From positions 32,506 through 96,505 of the forward strand of contig JAURVB010014947.1 in the NCBI GenBank assembly GCA_033002965.1: a DNA stretch of 64,000 nt. The letters are read 5' to 3'. The DNA comes from Piper betle. Its lineage: Eukaryota; Streptophyta; Magnoliopsida; Piperales; Piperaceae. The notes beneath the pieces are model-generated. The model worked only from the letters and a program-made list of their open reading frames with translations. It had not been told where the DNA came from and did not search any database. A program made the position numbers and the translations under genes. Of this stretch, positions 38,952 to 51,635 are shown in pieces (the stretch's first letter is position 1; each line of letters opens with the position of its first letter).

Positions 38952-39818
38952 GGCGACGACGATCGCCGACTATCCAGGAGTTTCGAACATTTTTCTCCGC
39001 TCAATCGTTCCCGGGAACAACCAACCCAGTTCAGAGATTGATCTCGCAATTTACCAGCCTGGTCCCCCCTCGTTCGAGTTGTCTGCTTTGTAAACTGTTC
39101 TTTTCCTGATTAGCAAAGGAAGAAAGAATCTCACTACTCTGACCCTCCCTCTTAAGAACAATTATCTTTCGAGACTCCCAAAACTGCCTTTCCTGGGATT
39201 AGTCAACCACTACTTCACAAGTATGCATAGGAACACATGTCGTTATTACATTGCAATCCCAAAATTCATCACTCGTCCGTTCTCTTTTTATAGAGATTCA
39301 GTGTCATCTGTACTCGATGATTAATGGCAAAAAAAGCATAGAAAGAACACATGAAACAACCAAAAAAGTACATTTCAATCTACTCTAAAAACACAAAAAT
39401 AAACTCCAATTGCTAGCGGTTGTAAGTTCAAACAATTTAAAAACTATTTGGGAAAAAAACAGATATAATAGAACTCCTTCCAAAAAGTATAAGCAGGTGC
39501 AAGTCCAATAATTGGATTGTCCAACCAAATCACCCAACCTACTCACAACTCTGCTTGATACTACTCTAATTCACCTCGCTTTCATGGATTCGTCTGATAA
39601 TATAGACATGATTTCTTTCACGACAACGTCAAAAAAGTCGAATTGGGTGCTTCGGAGTCCACTTCCAATCGTCAAAACAGGGAACAAGATCATCGCCATT
39701 TTTAGCTGTTCTCGACCTTTTGATTCAAGGAGAAAGAAAGAAGCTTACCTTCATCTTTGATTGGCATGTCCTCTTCACAACAGCAGAAGAAACCCACCAA
39801 AAAAGCGTGCTGCTTTAT
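38952..39818. other. 3' flank of the trihelix gene and spacer
   Basis: No gene recognised. The stretch next to 39819 is expected to include the 3' UTR of the minus-strand trihelix gene. Confidence 0.4.
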
Positions 39819-40632
39819 TCACGTCTCCTCCTTGGGGCGGATCGGCTTGTGAGCCAAAACGGCGTCTCTGATTGCGTCGGCGATTTTCTGTTGGGAGTTG
39901 AGGATCAACTCCGTCCGCCTCCTCTCCATCTCCAACCAGCTCTTCTCAGCCTCCCTCATCATCTCCATCTTCATCGTCTCCATCCTCACAAACCCTTCCC
40001 CGAACGACCTGATCGCCGACGCCAGCTCCGCCAACGGTCGATCCTTCCCCTCTCCGTCCCCATCCTCCTCCTTCCCGTACAAGCTCCGCTTTGATAACCC
40101 TAGGGCTCCGTGAGAATCTCGGAACCCGGTACTCCGCCGGCGGCAGCCGCTGCAGGATGTGGTTGATGCTGCGAGTGTTGTTCTTGTCCATCTCCTCCTC
40201 CTTCTCGTCGTCGTCCGAGGAAGAGGCGGATGATGATCGAGAAGAGGAGTCCGGCGAAGGGGAAGGCGGGGAGAGGCAGTTAGGGGGCACCACGGGACCG
40301 CGCTCGAGGAGGTTCATGAGGGGGAAGAAGGGCCAGGAGGCGGCAGAGGCGGGGCCGGCGAGGAGCTCGGAGCGGTAGCGCTTGCGCAGCTTCTCGATCT
40401 TGTGGCGGCACTGGGTGGATGTCTTGGACGGCGGGTCGAAGCCGCAGCGGGCGGCGACGTCCTGCGCCACCTCCTCCCACTGGTGGGCGCGGAGCTGGCC
40501 GCGGTTGAGGGCGTACCACTTCTGCCGGTAGGCGTCGATGAGCTGGGTGGTCTCGACGTGCGACCACGTCGCCGGAGGTCCGCCGCCGCCGGTGGGAGGC
40601 GGAGGAGAGCGGCGGAGATGGGAGGAGACCAT
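39819..40632 (-). CDS. Trihelix transcription factor, SIP1/ASIL-like, one single-base frameshift
   Basis: Nuclear DNA-binding regulator. Single exon, start at 40632 (MVSSHLRRSPPP). A Myb/SANT-like trihelix domain covers about residues 22-90: ATWSHVETTQLIDAYRQKW, then WEEVAQDVAARCG and KTSTQCRHKIEKLRKRYRS. Next are WPFFPLMNLLERGP, a serine/acidic linker (SSSASSSDDDEKEEE), and a C-terminal helical region (ASAIRSFGEGFVRMETMKME, then MEMERRRTELILNSQQKIAD) typical of the SIP1 clade. The helical region lies in another frame: the switch is at the T-run 40090-40092 (AAA on the coding strand), where one base too many fits. Without it the product has about 270 residues. Very GC-rich. The target genes cannot be inferred. 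Confidence 0.88.
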
Positions 40633-43600
40633 GGTGGGGTGACGGTGGAGGAGGAAGGTGAAGAGGGTGTTATAGAAGTGGGGATGTTAGTGGTGATGGT
40701 GGTGGCGGTGGGCGGCGGCACCGGCGCCGGTGGTTGGTGGAGGCGTTGGGAGGGGGTAGGGTTTCGCGGCCTTTGCCAATGGTGGGGCCTACTCCCATCC
40801 CCACACTATGTGGTCTGGGCCGAATTCGGGATTTTGGAAAAGCCCATCATGTAAATTGTTGCGGGCCCGTTATGGGCTTGGTTCTGATCGGGGAAAGCAT
40901 ACTAAGGATATGTTTTCTAGAAATAAAATTGATAATTCTAATGATTTAATTAGTTATTTCTACTTACATGTAATAAGAGACTAATTATTACTTCAAATAG
41001 CTTCCTCAAAACCACTAGATTATCAATTTCATCGCCGTAACATATCACTTACCTATAATATTCTCGTTAAAGTAAAGATGTAGATAAAGCGTACTGTTAT
41101 TTTTTAACAGAGCTGGTGTAGGAATAGATGCAGGAGTCTCTCGGAATCTGTGATGTGTGTTGTTCTGCAGGTGACATAAAAGTGGCACATGCAAAAGGTA
41201 TTCAACGGGTACACAAATGAAATATGCACCATCAAGAGACATAATACACTGCACCTAGATGTGAAGTAACATTCCTATTAGTATCGGTTGAGAACCTGAA
41301 GGACTAATCACAAGAATTAGTCGGGGGATGTAATATTTTCAACTGAGCTATGTGTCCAAGCTGATGTATCATGTGGTAGGCCAGGCTGCTTGCTACTTAA
41401 AATTTGTATTTCTGTCTTCAAAATTAACGCTAATTAACTTGAACAACTTGCTAAGGAGACAGAGCCGCCCGCGGTCACATGTTTTAGTGAGCATGAATAC
41501 TTATCATTAGACACATTCTCACAATTCACCGTGCGGATGTGAAAGTACGGGTACTTTTCTCCATCTTCGCTGATTTTGCTATTGGTCCAAGTCCACAACC
41601 ACATGCTTCATGGGTTGCTAAGGGTAAGTAGGCATCTGACATCTCTTTGAGAGTATTCTTTACCAACCCGTCCAAACGAACTCTCTTGAGCCCTCCCACA
41701 ATAAGGGGCTATTTTTTTATTTTACACGAGAGAGGAGAGAGTTTAGAAGAGTTAAGAGAAATTATCTCTTCTTATTAGAGGGCTTTTTCTTTTTTAATTA
41801 GACAGGGAGCTTATTTGGAGGGCTAATAAAACCTTTTTCCCTCGAATATATGTCTATCCCTCCACGTCCAAATCACAGAGGCTGCACTGGAGCAAGGAAA
41901 TTTTTTTAAAAAATACATTGTTGTATTGTCGGCACGATAGATATGACCAAATGCCGAGGTGTCAGTCGTGCTACTCGACTTTGAAATTCGAGTCATTTAC
42001 CAACACCTCAATAGCTGGAGTGACTTACATTTTCTTGTCTTTTTATCTGTTTGAATCGTAGCTTTGTTTGTACTTTGGACTTGGTACAACTTTTAATCTA
42101 ATTTTTAAGTCGATAATAGCTCCTGCTTGAGCTTTGAGATGGACGATGGATCCAACCAGACCACCAACGCCAAGGTCATACTTTTAGGTTTTGCGCACCA
42201 CGTTCGGCTACCCATTACCCACCCTACCAATTTGTTGCCGAAGCAAGTTGTGAAGCTGAGGGCCGGCTACGATCAACGTTCCTCCGTTTATTTTTCATCC
42301 TTTCGTGTAAATTTTAATAATGATAATATATATATAAATGATAGAGGGGGACCATTGGATTTCAATCTAATAGCCCCCCCCCTAAGCTCTCCTGCCCTTG
42401 TCTGTAGTTGCCACCTTGCAGCTTCCTGTTGGTCTCCCTCACCCCCGCCCTCAACTCCCTCCCCCTTCCCGCTATGATTAGATATGCCAATTTTTTATCT
42501 ATATGCCCATTTTATATCAATATGTCATTCTCATCATATTCGTCATTTTATTTTTTTATCTATATTAGATCACACAATTAGTTTTATGTCATTTATGGCG
42601 TTCAGATGCGTTATTTATTAGTTTTGAGTGGGTTATTATGCTTAGAGCATATTATTCGAGTGAAAATTCGATTATTTTATTTTATGACATGTTACTGTAT
42701 TTTTTAATATTTTTTGAGATATGTTTTGTAATATTAATATAGTCGAGAGCGAGTCAAGTTTTATTACAAAACTACCCCCGTACCTAAAGACATTTTTTTC
42801 CCTGACCTTCTCCAATGTTTTGCCAATCAGTGATGTTACTGGCCAATTATGTTATCGCCTCGTAACCAATCAAGTTTTTTTATATTTTGTTGGATTTATT
42901 TTATAATATTGACTTGACTCGAGTTTTCATTACAAAATTGTTATCGAGATATTTTTCTTCACCCCGACCTCCCCTGTTTCTCCCCTATTGACGATTGGCC
43001 CCCCTCTTTTGTTTTTTAGTAAATATATAAATAAATAAATTCAAATTCATTTTATAAATTAATAAATAATTATTTATTTAGTACTAATTAATTATAAATA
43101 ATAATAATATCATAGTTATATAATACAGAATACATAATTAAATATAAATAAATAATAACTTACACGTAACAATTAAATAGATAAGTAAATAAATATATTT
43201 ATATATATACAATTTATTAAACACGAATAAGATTAATATTAATAAGTAAATATATCAATAATAATAATAAATCATCACATAAACACTCATTATATACGGC
43301 AGGCATCTAAATAAAAAGAATAAACAAAAAATTTCTCCCAAAGTGCACTTAATCCCTTCTTTATTTCTCTTCTCATGGTTGTATGTGCTTCATTTCCTTT
43401 GCATATGTGTAAATTGTCTTCAAAAATTTCTCAAACTATGTTTGATTGCTGCAATACTCAAATTATCTTGGATAGAAGAATTTGGTGTAGATTAATTTTT
43501 TATCCTGCATGCATATCCAGCTTTTAGGCTTCGATCTACTAGCATTCTTGGTATGACTTTCGGTAACTCAAACAACATAGCCTTTTGGTGGATTACGACT

Positions 43601-44383
43601 TTTATAAGACATTTGGCCGTGTAAGTGTGGATGAGAGTTCAATTATATGTAGTCAGACATTTGTAAATGCTTACTTGTGATATAAAATGCATATGAACTA
43701 GTTTTTCACTTGCTGAAGGATTTCCTTAGTATTTTTGAGTGAGATTCTCTGTTTGGATATTTTCTTCGCAAGCATTTTAGTATTTAGGCAGAGGGATTTA
43801 TTCCACTTTCTAGAGCAACTACTGAACCATAATTTCTAAATGGCTTGGAACACACTTTATCTTAATGATTGCCCAATATCTCTTATTCAAAACCAAATCT
43901 TCTGAATTGTTTGCAGGAAGCACCGAGCTGCAAATGAAGTTATGCATAATGCTATTTCTTCTGTATAAAGTACTTTTGTAAGGAACGTTCATATTTCCTA
44001 AACCCCTTTTATGAAAGAACAGTTTTTAACCCTTTCGGCCAAGACAATATGATTACTATATCTACTCTGCAGAGTACATCAGCTCACAATGGCAGAATCG
44101 ACCCGAAACTTCACCAAGCCCAGAGATTTACCCAACAGCAGGCACACAGGGATGGATGTATTGGAATGTTTAAAACTTTTGACCAATTTTCTCATACCTG
44201 TCATTCCAACCCTTTCAAACTTTTAGCTATGGAAAATTGGGCTAGGTTTTGCCATACGGACAGCTTTGGGTACCAAGATCTCTATCTTTGCGTGAGAAGA
44301 AAAAATATCTCCATCTTTTTTATTGTAGCAACACGTTGCATTTATGTGGTCATTTTTAGGCTTCTATATCCTCTTCATCACTA
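40633..44383. other. Intergenic, AT-rich
   Basis: The first 200 bases upstream of the trihelix start are GC-rich promoter or leader. The rest contains a small fold-back (41689-41824) and an AT-rich (TAAA)n stretch at about 43018-43320, but no recognised gene. Confidence 0.5.
41689..41824. repeat. Small inverted repeat, possible fold-back MITE
   Basis: Left arm AGCCCTCCCACAATAAGG (41689-41706) and right arm GAGCTTATTTGGAGGGCT (41807-41824) are imperfect inverted copies around about 100 bases. No target duplication is clear. Confidence 0.35.
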
Positions 44384-45520
44384 TTGGCCTTAAGTACATA
44401 GGTCATGCGCCTTTAGTACCCTTTAAAACCATAAGTATAGACATGCGTTACATTACAATACCCGTAAACCTCTACACTTATCCAGGTTTGAAGAACTCAA
44501 AAGTAAAGTTGTTAGGATCCCTCGGGAATTAAACGAATGCTTACCAAATCTAGAGCTCGGTTTAACAAACACGCGCTCTATTTCAAGATGCAATTATTGA
44601 TTTTCCCATGTCTCACATCTCACTGAAAAACTCAAAAAATCATATATAGGCCTAAGAAGAGATTTATATAATATGTGCGAAGCCAACTTACGGTGAATAT
44701 TATTTTCGAAATCAGACTCGAGGGGTCATAGGTGGTCTCAAAATGAAGATTTTGATGAAGGTAATCTATCTGGGTGGTCGGATTGGCTGTAGGTAGCTCA
44801 TTGGTACTGAAAAACTGCCCAAAAGGGTGGTGGCGGCGGCAAAAATCTACTTCAAAAACATCGTCGCCAGCGGTGACTACGGCAGCACCCTTGGTGGTGA
44901 CGGGTACTACTCGATAGCCCACCGCGAAGCGGTCCATGGTGGTGCTTGTTTGGTGGACGGGGGGCGAGCCGGAGACTTGCCAACAACGAGCCAAAGTGGC
45001 GCGATGCTAGGGGTGTAAATCATCAAAATCATGGAAAATCTCTAGAAAATAACATGTCAAGCTAAGATTGACGTGGACGGCTAGTGGGGCCCACCTATGG
45101 GCATATGTAATATACATATGGACAGAAAGCTCAGATCAAGACCGTCCTATAATACCCCGATTTCGATTTATTTAAGAATAGTATCAATAGTATTGTGATC
45201 GAGTCGAGTCATATTTAAAGTTGTCGGTACGTATGACTCAATCGATAAAATAGATCGAAACAACCCTCTTGGTGTCATGAGAATAGAAGACATTATTAAA
45301 TACCCATCAAAACATATTAAACGTAAATAAAAGTAAGAAAGTAAATAACTGTGTTAAGCCTAAGTGTGTGTAGTATTTATCTATCCTCCCACCAAAGTCG
45401 ATTCAGGATTTGCATAACCTACATATATTATTTGAAATCCGTCAGTAACAAATGCTACTGGTTTGAAAAATAACAAATACAATTTGATAAATGGGTATTC
45501 CATTACCCACGCAAATTTAT
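44384..45520 (+). mobile_element. Two diverged fragments of the 3.95 kb LTR family
   Basis: 44384-44730 aligns by eye with about 21507-21880 of the nested solo LTR (shared words include AGTACCCTTT, AGACATGCG, GGATCCCTCGGGAAT and a CTCGAGGG region). 45151-45520 aligns with its start (ATACCCCGATTTCG against ACACCCCGTTTCG; CCGTCAGTAAC; GAAAATAAC). The second fragment corresponds to an earlier part of the LTR than the first, so these are two insertions or a rearranged one. Between them (44820-45010) is a GC-rich stretch with no gene. Confidence 0.65.
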
Positions 45521-46221
45521 GAAACTTCAAGATTTCCTCTCACTGGCCGGTAAGCAGTATACTTAAGTAATTATCAGCTCGCATGCACAGTTCATAATCA
45601 TATTTATACATACACCATCTATATCACCCCCTATGGTACTCGAGTGGCAAAAAGAACAGTTTATTTTAATCAAATCTAAGTCGTCCTTGTAATCGGACAA
45701 TCGAAATTAAAATTGGGAGTAGAATAGACACCCAAAAAGAAGCTTTTCAAAAGCCAACCAATCAAAAAACCTACTGTAGTTAGTTACGAACTTTAAAAAG
45801 CTTTTTTGGGTGGCTTCTAACATTTTTTTGGATGTAATCTATGATAAGTATCTTTAATTTACTCATTATCGTTAATATATGTCATCATCTCTTCCAACCT
45901 GCCAAACTGTTTTCCATCAGGAGGCAAACCTCTTTGGTTGATGAACAGCTTGTCATATGCCAATATCTAGAAAGAAAAACCACCTCTCTGTCACCCAAGT
46001 TCCATCCAAAAAATCCAATCTTTTTGGATGGCTTCTTTCCTGTTGGTGCAATTGCCATCTGTCATAACCAACTTGGACTCTTCCATTCAAAGCCTCCAGC
46101 TTTGAATTCAATCCACACCACCTCCTTCTTGGTACATATCATTGGTATGAATGCATGTCAATATGATATGCTTCCCATATACATAGACATATAGATTGGT
46201 TTTATCATATATATATATAGT
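45521..46221. other. Intergenic; nothing recognised
   Basis: AT-rich spacer ending in a short (AT)n run at 46207-46219 that flanks the next element. The frame at 45841-46194 shows no family resemblance. Confidence 0.45.
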
Positions 46222-46821
46222 TGTTGCAATGTGCTACAGCCCTTTTGCAACGGATGAAAATCCAATAGCCCACGGGCCTTAAATCCACAGCCCTACACGT
46301 CGACCCGCCCGAACCCGCCACTCGCCCGACAGCGCCGCCCGCCGCCCTGCAACCAACCACCCCCGTCGTGGCTCCCCCAACAAGCGCCGCCCACCCGACC
46401 CCGCTCGCCGCCCTGCAGATGAGCCCCCCCCCCCCAAGTCCTCTGCCCTTCGACGCGGCCCGGCCGCATCGGAAGGGCAGGCGGCTTTGGGGCGGGCGGG
46501 CGGGCGACGGCAGGGTGGTGGGGTTGGTCGGCCGCGGTGGGGGGGCCGGGTGCAGGGCCGCGGACGGGGGTGGGCGGGCGGGCGGGCCGCGGCAAGGTGG
46601 TCGGGTTGGTCGGTTGCGGTGGGGGGCCGGGTGCGGGGCCGCAGACGGGGTTGGGCGGGCGGCGCTTGCCAGGGAAGCTACGGCAGGGGGAGTTGGCCGC
46701 AGGGCAGCGGCGGGTTTGGGTGTGTGGGCAGGTCAAACGGGTTAGGCGGGTCGGACAGGTTGGGCTGTGGACTTGAGGCCCGTGGGCCGTGCGTTGCAAA
46801 AAGCTGCAGCGCATTGCAGCA
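46222..46821. mobile_element. 600 bp terminal-inverted-repeat element with GC-rich interior
   Basis: The first and last 70-85 bases are inverted copies. The left starts TGTTGCAATGTGCTACAGC; the right, read inward, starts TGCTGCAATGCGCTGCAGC. Both share TTTTGCAACG, GCCCACGGGCCT and TCCACAGCCC; the right arm lacks about 13 bases. The element sits inside a TA microsatellite, so the target duplication cannot be read. Long inverted ends with a GC-rich (glycine-, arginine- and proline-coding) interior resemble Mutator-like non-autonomous or Pack-MULE elements, but the superfamily is inferred only. The frames inside (46368-46776) look like composition effects or a captured fragment. Confidence 0.65.
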
Positions 46822-47984
46822 TTATATATATATATATTTCATCGGGCTCAAGTATTTAACAAATTTAATCTTAAATCTAAAATTCCCAAGCGAACTCTGC
46901 CTCTTCAAGCTTCCTTTTCCAGCTTCCTCTTCCATCTTTCTCTTCCTCTATTCCTTCTCCGATCTACTTATCTTGAAGCTTCCTCTTCTAGATCTAAACT
47001 CTTCTACCCTCTTCCATCATCTCTCAAACCTTCTCAGACACCTCCAACCTTGTCTCTTCTGTAAGTTTTCTTCCAACTTTACTATATGCAAAGAATTGAG
47101 TGTATTTGTAAGAGTGTGCATGAGGGTAAACCCTATATAAAATATATGTAATTTTACTTAAATTAAAAAAAGTTTGGTTTGCCTTTGGATTAGGACTTAT
47201 TTCTTGAACAAAGAACTCCAACCCCTCGGTTATACTTCACGTGAGGTGGACTGATATGCCTTTCATAATGTTTTAAATACAATAGTTCAATATTGTCTGA
47301 TATATTATATAGCCCTACTTGGTTGGAAACGATTGTAGTAGTTTGTTTTATTTATGCTTTGTGTTTATATTCAATATTTTATCTTGTTGTTTATACTTTA
47401 TATTTATATATTTGTCTTTTATATTTAGTTCATTTTCATATTGTTGTGATAATCTTATATTGTGTAATATTAGTGTAAAGGAAGTAATTATATATTAAAA
47501 TTAAACTTTGGGAAGTTTGTTAAGAATTTGGGCAAAGTTTCGAGTGATCGAGACTCTAAGTGGTATTAGAGCCGTATGAAATTAGAGCTACTTAGGTAGG
47601 TGACGGAGTCCAAAGCCTGGTAAGTCGTCAAGAGCCGAGGAAGGCGAGGCGTGGGCGCAATTGGATTGGCTTATCCTAGGAAATTCCTACTTAGGGAATA
47701 GTTTATGATGGTTTTTTTATCAAATATAGTTAAGACAACTCAAAACTCATTCGATTATAAGCTTACTGAAATTAAAATGTCCTACTTGAACCCATTTTAG
47801 GTGGTATAAAGATACATTTTTATCTTTACTATTCTAGAGAGATGATTCTACATTAGACTTCTGCAAAGAAAGATTTTTAGCAAGGTTACTTCCATTATTT
47901 GCAGAAAGAGTTAGAAATAAGATAAGAAATTAAAATAATGGATATATTCCTTATGGATTATTTACTTTTGGTATATTAAAATTC
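46822..47984. other. Spacer, possibly with part of another LTR
   Basis: A CT-rich leader-like stretch (46880-47060) and a TATA-like CTATATAAA (about 47132) precede an AT-rich region. TGGTATTAGAGCC at 47561-47573 resembles an initiator-tRNA primer site, so the sequence before it could be a degenerate 5' LTR. I could not find a matching partner. Confidence 0.35.
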
Positions 47985-50870
47985 TCAAAAGTGGATTAAT
48001 GCTATGATGAAGAGATGAAGTCTATAAAAGATAATGACGTTTGGAATCTTATTCTATTGCTCGAAGGTGCGAAATCTATTTGTTGTAAATAGTTATTTAA
48101 AAGAAAAAAGGATTCGAAAATTAACGTAGAAAGATGTAAGGCTCGTCTTATTGCGAAGAGTTTTACTCAAAAGGAAATCATCGATTATAATGAGACTTTC
48201 TCTCCAATTTCATCGAAGGACTCATTAAGAATAATTATGACATTAGTGGCACATTTTGATCTTAAGTTATATCAGATGGATGTAAAGATTGTGTTTCTAA
48301 ATGGTGACATTGATGAAACAATTTAAATGGTGCAACGAGAAAATTTTTTATCAGGAGATTCAAAGAATATGGTTTGCAAATTAAAGAAATTCATCTATGG
48401 ACTTAAGTAGGTTTCTCATCATTGGTATCACAAATTTTATCAAGTTATTATCTCATTCTGTTTTGAGATGAATGTGATTGATAATTGTATATACCATAAG
48501 CTTAATGGGAGTAAGTATATTTTTCTGGTTTTATATGTTGATGAGATATTGTTTGCAAGAAATGATATAGGTTTCTTGCACAACACTAAAAGATTTTTAT
48601 CAAAGAAATTTGAAGTGAAAGATCTTGAAAATGCGTCTTTTGTATTAGGAATTCAAATACGTCGGGATCACTCTCAATGTATACTCAGATTATCACAAAA
48701 GACCTATATAGAAAAATTGCTTAAGAGATTTTGGATACAATGTTGTAAACAAGGAGACACCCTTGTTTTTAAAGAGGACAAATTCAATCCCAATCAATGC
48801 CCTAAAAATGACATAGAAGGAAAGGAAATGCAAAAGATTCCCTATGCTTCAGTAGTGAGAAGTTTTATGTATACTCAAGTATGTACGTATCTAGATATTG
48901 CGTATATTGTTAGAATGTTGGGCAGATATTTAAGTAATCCGGGATTGGATCATTAGAAATGGCCAAATGAGTCATGAGGTATCTTAAGAGAACAAAATAT
49001 TACATACTTATATATCGGAAGTCAGATAAACTTGAGATCATTGGGTATTCTAATTTTGATTTTGCTGGATGTAAAGATAGTCGTCGATCCACTTCTGGCT
49101 ATGTCTACCCATGGTTGTAAAAATTGGAATCGGAATCGGTTTTTGAAGGAGTCGGAATCAGAATTAGTCTAAATCAGACAGGAATCGGTTCAGTTGAATC
49201 AGCCTGAATCGGTCTTATACATAAATTTTAATTTAATCAAAATTAGTGGGTTATTAGTATAGAATATATCATTTTGATATAATGTTCATGTTATAATATG
49301 TATTATATTTTATGATATTTTTTTCATATTTTTTAAAAAATTATTTAGAGTTAGTTATTATTTTTGACTCAAGTCGGAGTCGAGTCAACTTTTAATTATG
49401 AGAATGCCACTTATATTTCATTCTCCCCTGCCGCCGCTGTGGCGCCCCGCCCCCGCCGCCGCCTCCCCGCTGCCCTGTCGCCCCCCTCTCGCCCCGGTCC
49501 CGCCCCGTCGCGCCCCCCCTCGCCTTCCGCCCCAAAGCCGCCCTGCAGCTCGCCCAGCCCCGCCTAGCCACCTGGCCCCGTCCTCGCAGCTCGCCTCGCC
49601 CCGCCTCACTGCTCAGCCCCGCCCCCGCAACTCGCCCCGTCGCCTCCCTCGCCGCTAGCCCTCGCCTTCCTCGCCGCCCTGTCCCACGTCCCCGCTTCCC
49701 CCCAACCCCAGCCCCCCAGTTGCCCATAGCCGCCCTTGCCGCCACCCCGCTGTAGGCTGGAATCGACCGATTCGCGGACCGATTCGAGCCTAGCCGATTC
49801 ACGTTATTTTTTAAATCGGATCGCCGCCGATCCAAGTTAAATTTGCTGATTCCAAGTGGAATCGGCCAAGTTATGCACTTGTGTGTCTACCTGCTTGTTG
49901 GAGGAGTGCCAAGTAGACACTCATACCTTCTTCCACCCTAACAGCTAAATTCATAGCTTGTTATGAGGTATCCAATCATTGAATATAATTGCAGAATTTT
50001 GTCATAGGGCTACGTATTGTTGATAATATTAAAGGACTACTTAAGTTATTACGTGATAATTAGTCTGCAGTAGCATATTCAAGTAACAACAAGAGTTTAT
50101 CTAAATCAAAACATAAAGAGATCAAATTTTTTGTTATGAAAGATAAAGTGGATCCTCTTACTAAAGGTTTACTGCCCAAGGTATTTCATGAGTATGTTGC
50201 TCATATGGGTGTAATATTATTTAATGATATGCTACTTTAGCGAGATTTTATTTTATTGTAATATTTGGTTTATGTTTTATTCTAATTTGGTGATCTCATA
50301 AAGTTGGACCAGTTGAAAATAAGCATATTTAAATCAAATTATATGTAATTTTCATATTACACATCCATCAAATTATATGTAATTTTCATATTACACATCC
50401 CTAGTTAATTTATGTCATTTAATTATATTGATGTATGTGATCATAAATGGGTTTAGTTGCGATAAATGTAATGAAAATTACCTTGATCTTATATTAATAT
50501 TAATTAATTAATGGACGAGATTGTTATTTTGGAATAATAGAGTGCATTATTTTGGAGCTCGTAAAGTTATATATATTTATCTTTGTGTGTATATATAGTC
50601 TAAGTGGGAGATTGTTGGATGTTGGATATAAATATATACATGAATCTAGAATTTTATTATATATTGTTATTTAATGTTGGCTAATTTCAATTGATTTATT
50701 AAAGTTAAGGTTTATGAGTCATTAATATAGATATAATTTAATGTGTAGATATTATTTTTATAATTTCTCTTTTATGATGGGTTAAATTAAAATTATGAAA
50801 ACTAAAACTATAAATAGGGGGTTACGGGCCTCGTTATAAATTTATTTGAAGACTAGAATGAGGCAAACCA
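47985..50870 (+). mobile_element. Old truncated Copia copy, same family as the element at 55614
   Basis: RT to RNase H sequence collinear with 59440-60980 of the intact-looking element, but with many stops and substitutions: NDVWNLILL, QMDVKIVFLNGDIDETI, FLVLYVDEILFA (YVDD degraded to YVDE, about 48530), then an RNase H part split by a hAT-like insertion, and the C-terminal end LLPKVF at about 50170-50240. A 37 bp stretch near 50330-50402 is duplicated. The 3' LTR start TGTTGGAT at 50613 follows the purine tract AAGTGGGAGAT, and similarity to the younger LTR continues to about 50870. Gag, protease and integrase are missing. Confidence 0.85.
49110..49883. mobile_element. 774 bp non-autonomous hAT-like transposon in the old Copia copy
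   Basis: Flanked by a perfect 8 bp duplication TGTCTACC (49102-49109 and 49884-49891), the length typical of hAT elements. The ends, CATGGTTGTAAAAATTGG and, read inward from the right, CACAAGTGCATAACTTGG, match at 11 of 18 positions. It interrupts the RNase H region (SGYVY in the intact relative at about 60550). Subterminal regions are rich in GAATCGG or CCGATTC words. The middle (about 49430-49760) is extremely C-rich and codes for nothing recognisable. Confidence 0.8.
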
Positions 50871-51635
50871 TTATATTAGAGTAGAAGTTACCAAAAAAAT
50901 GAATTAAATTAAAGGCAACAAAAAATTTATTATTTTGTGTAAAATATAAAATAAAATAAAAATAGTGAATTCATAATTATCAAGACACCATAGATTAACA
51001 TAGTGATTCAAGTTAAACACTAAAGAACCACATAAAACAATCCTATATGTTATTCCTTACCTGTTATATTTTATTTTTATTTTTATTTTACGCACACAGT
51101 TTATTTGAGTAATAAGGGTTCTTCGATCCTACCGAACCTACTTATCTAACTTGAATATTTTAAAAGTGAAATATAATTTACACCATGAAAAGTAAATTTA
51201 TTATGAATGAGATTACACTTGTTAATGTGTTTAAGTTGTAAATTTAATATGAATCTCTTATATATCTTTTATTTTTTAAGTTCACGATTTTATGAAACAA
51301 ATTTACATGGGTGACAGGTGTGTAATTTAATTAACGGGTTTGTAGTATTTTTTAGGCTAGACTACGAATGATATAAAATTTGTATAAATACTATTCACAT
51401 TTAATAAATTTATCTCACACTAACTGTTAATGTAGATTTACACCAAAGATTCACACGAAATTAAAATTGTCAATTTCACGGACCCCTTCGTCGTTATAGG
51501 TCCAAAAAGGCGCCAAGGCCTTCTTTTCAATTTTTGAAGACCTCCCCTAGCCGGAGCCGCCTTCTTCTCCGCCGTTCGCCGGAGATCTACCGCCGTCCTC
51601 CGGCGACCCTCTGACGATGCGAATCGCTCTTACCA
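50871..51635. other. Spacer and upstream region of the MPS1 gene
   Basis: AT-rich until about 51470, then GC-rich promoter or leader sequence with CCGCC-type words directly before the kinase start. No TATA box is obvious. Confidence 0.4.

Noticed and set aside
39512..39760. Plus-strand frame next to the trihelix gene
   Set aside because: Lies in the probable 3' UTR of the minus-strand trihelix gene with no family match.
46293..47140. Proline- and glycine-rich frames at 46.3-47.1 kb
   Set aside because: Coincide with the GC-rich interior of a terminal-inverted-repeat element and run across its boundary; not a gene.
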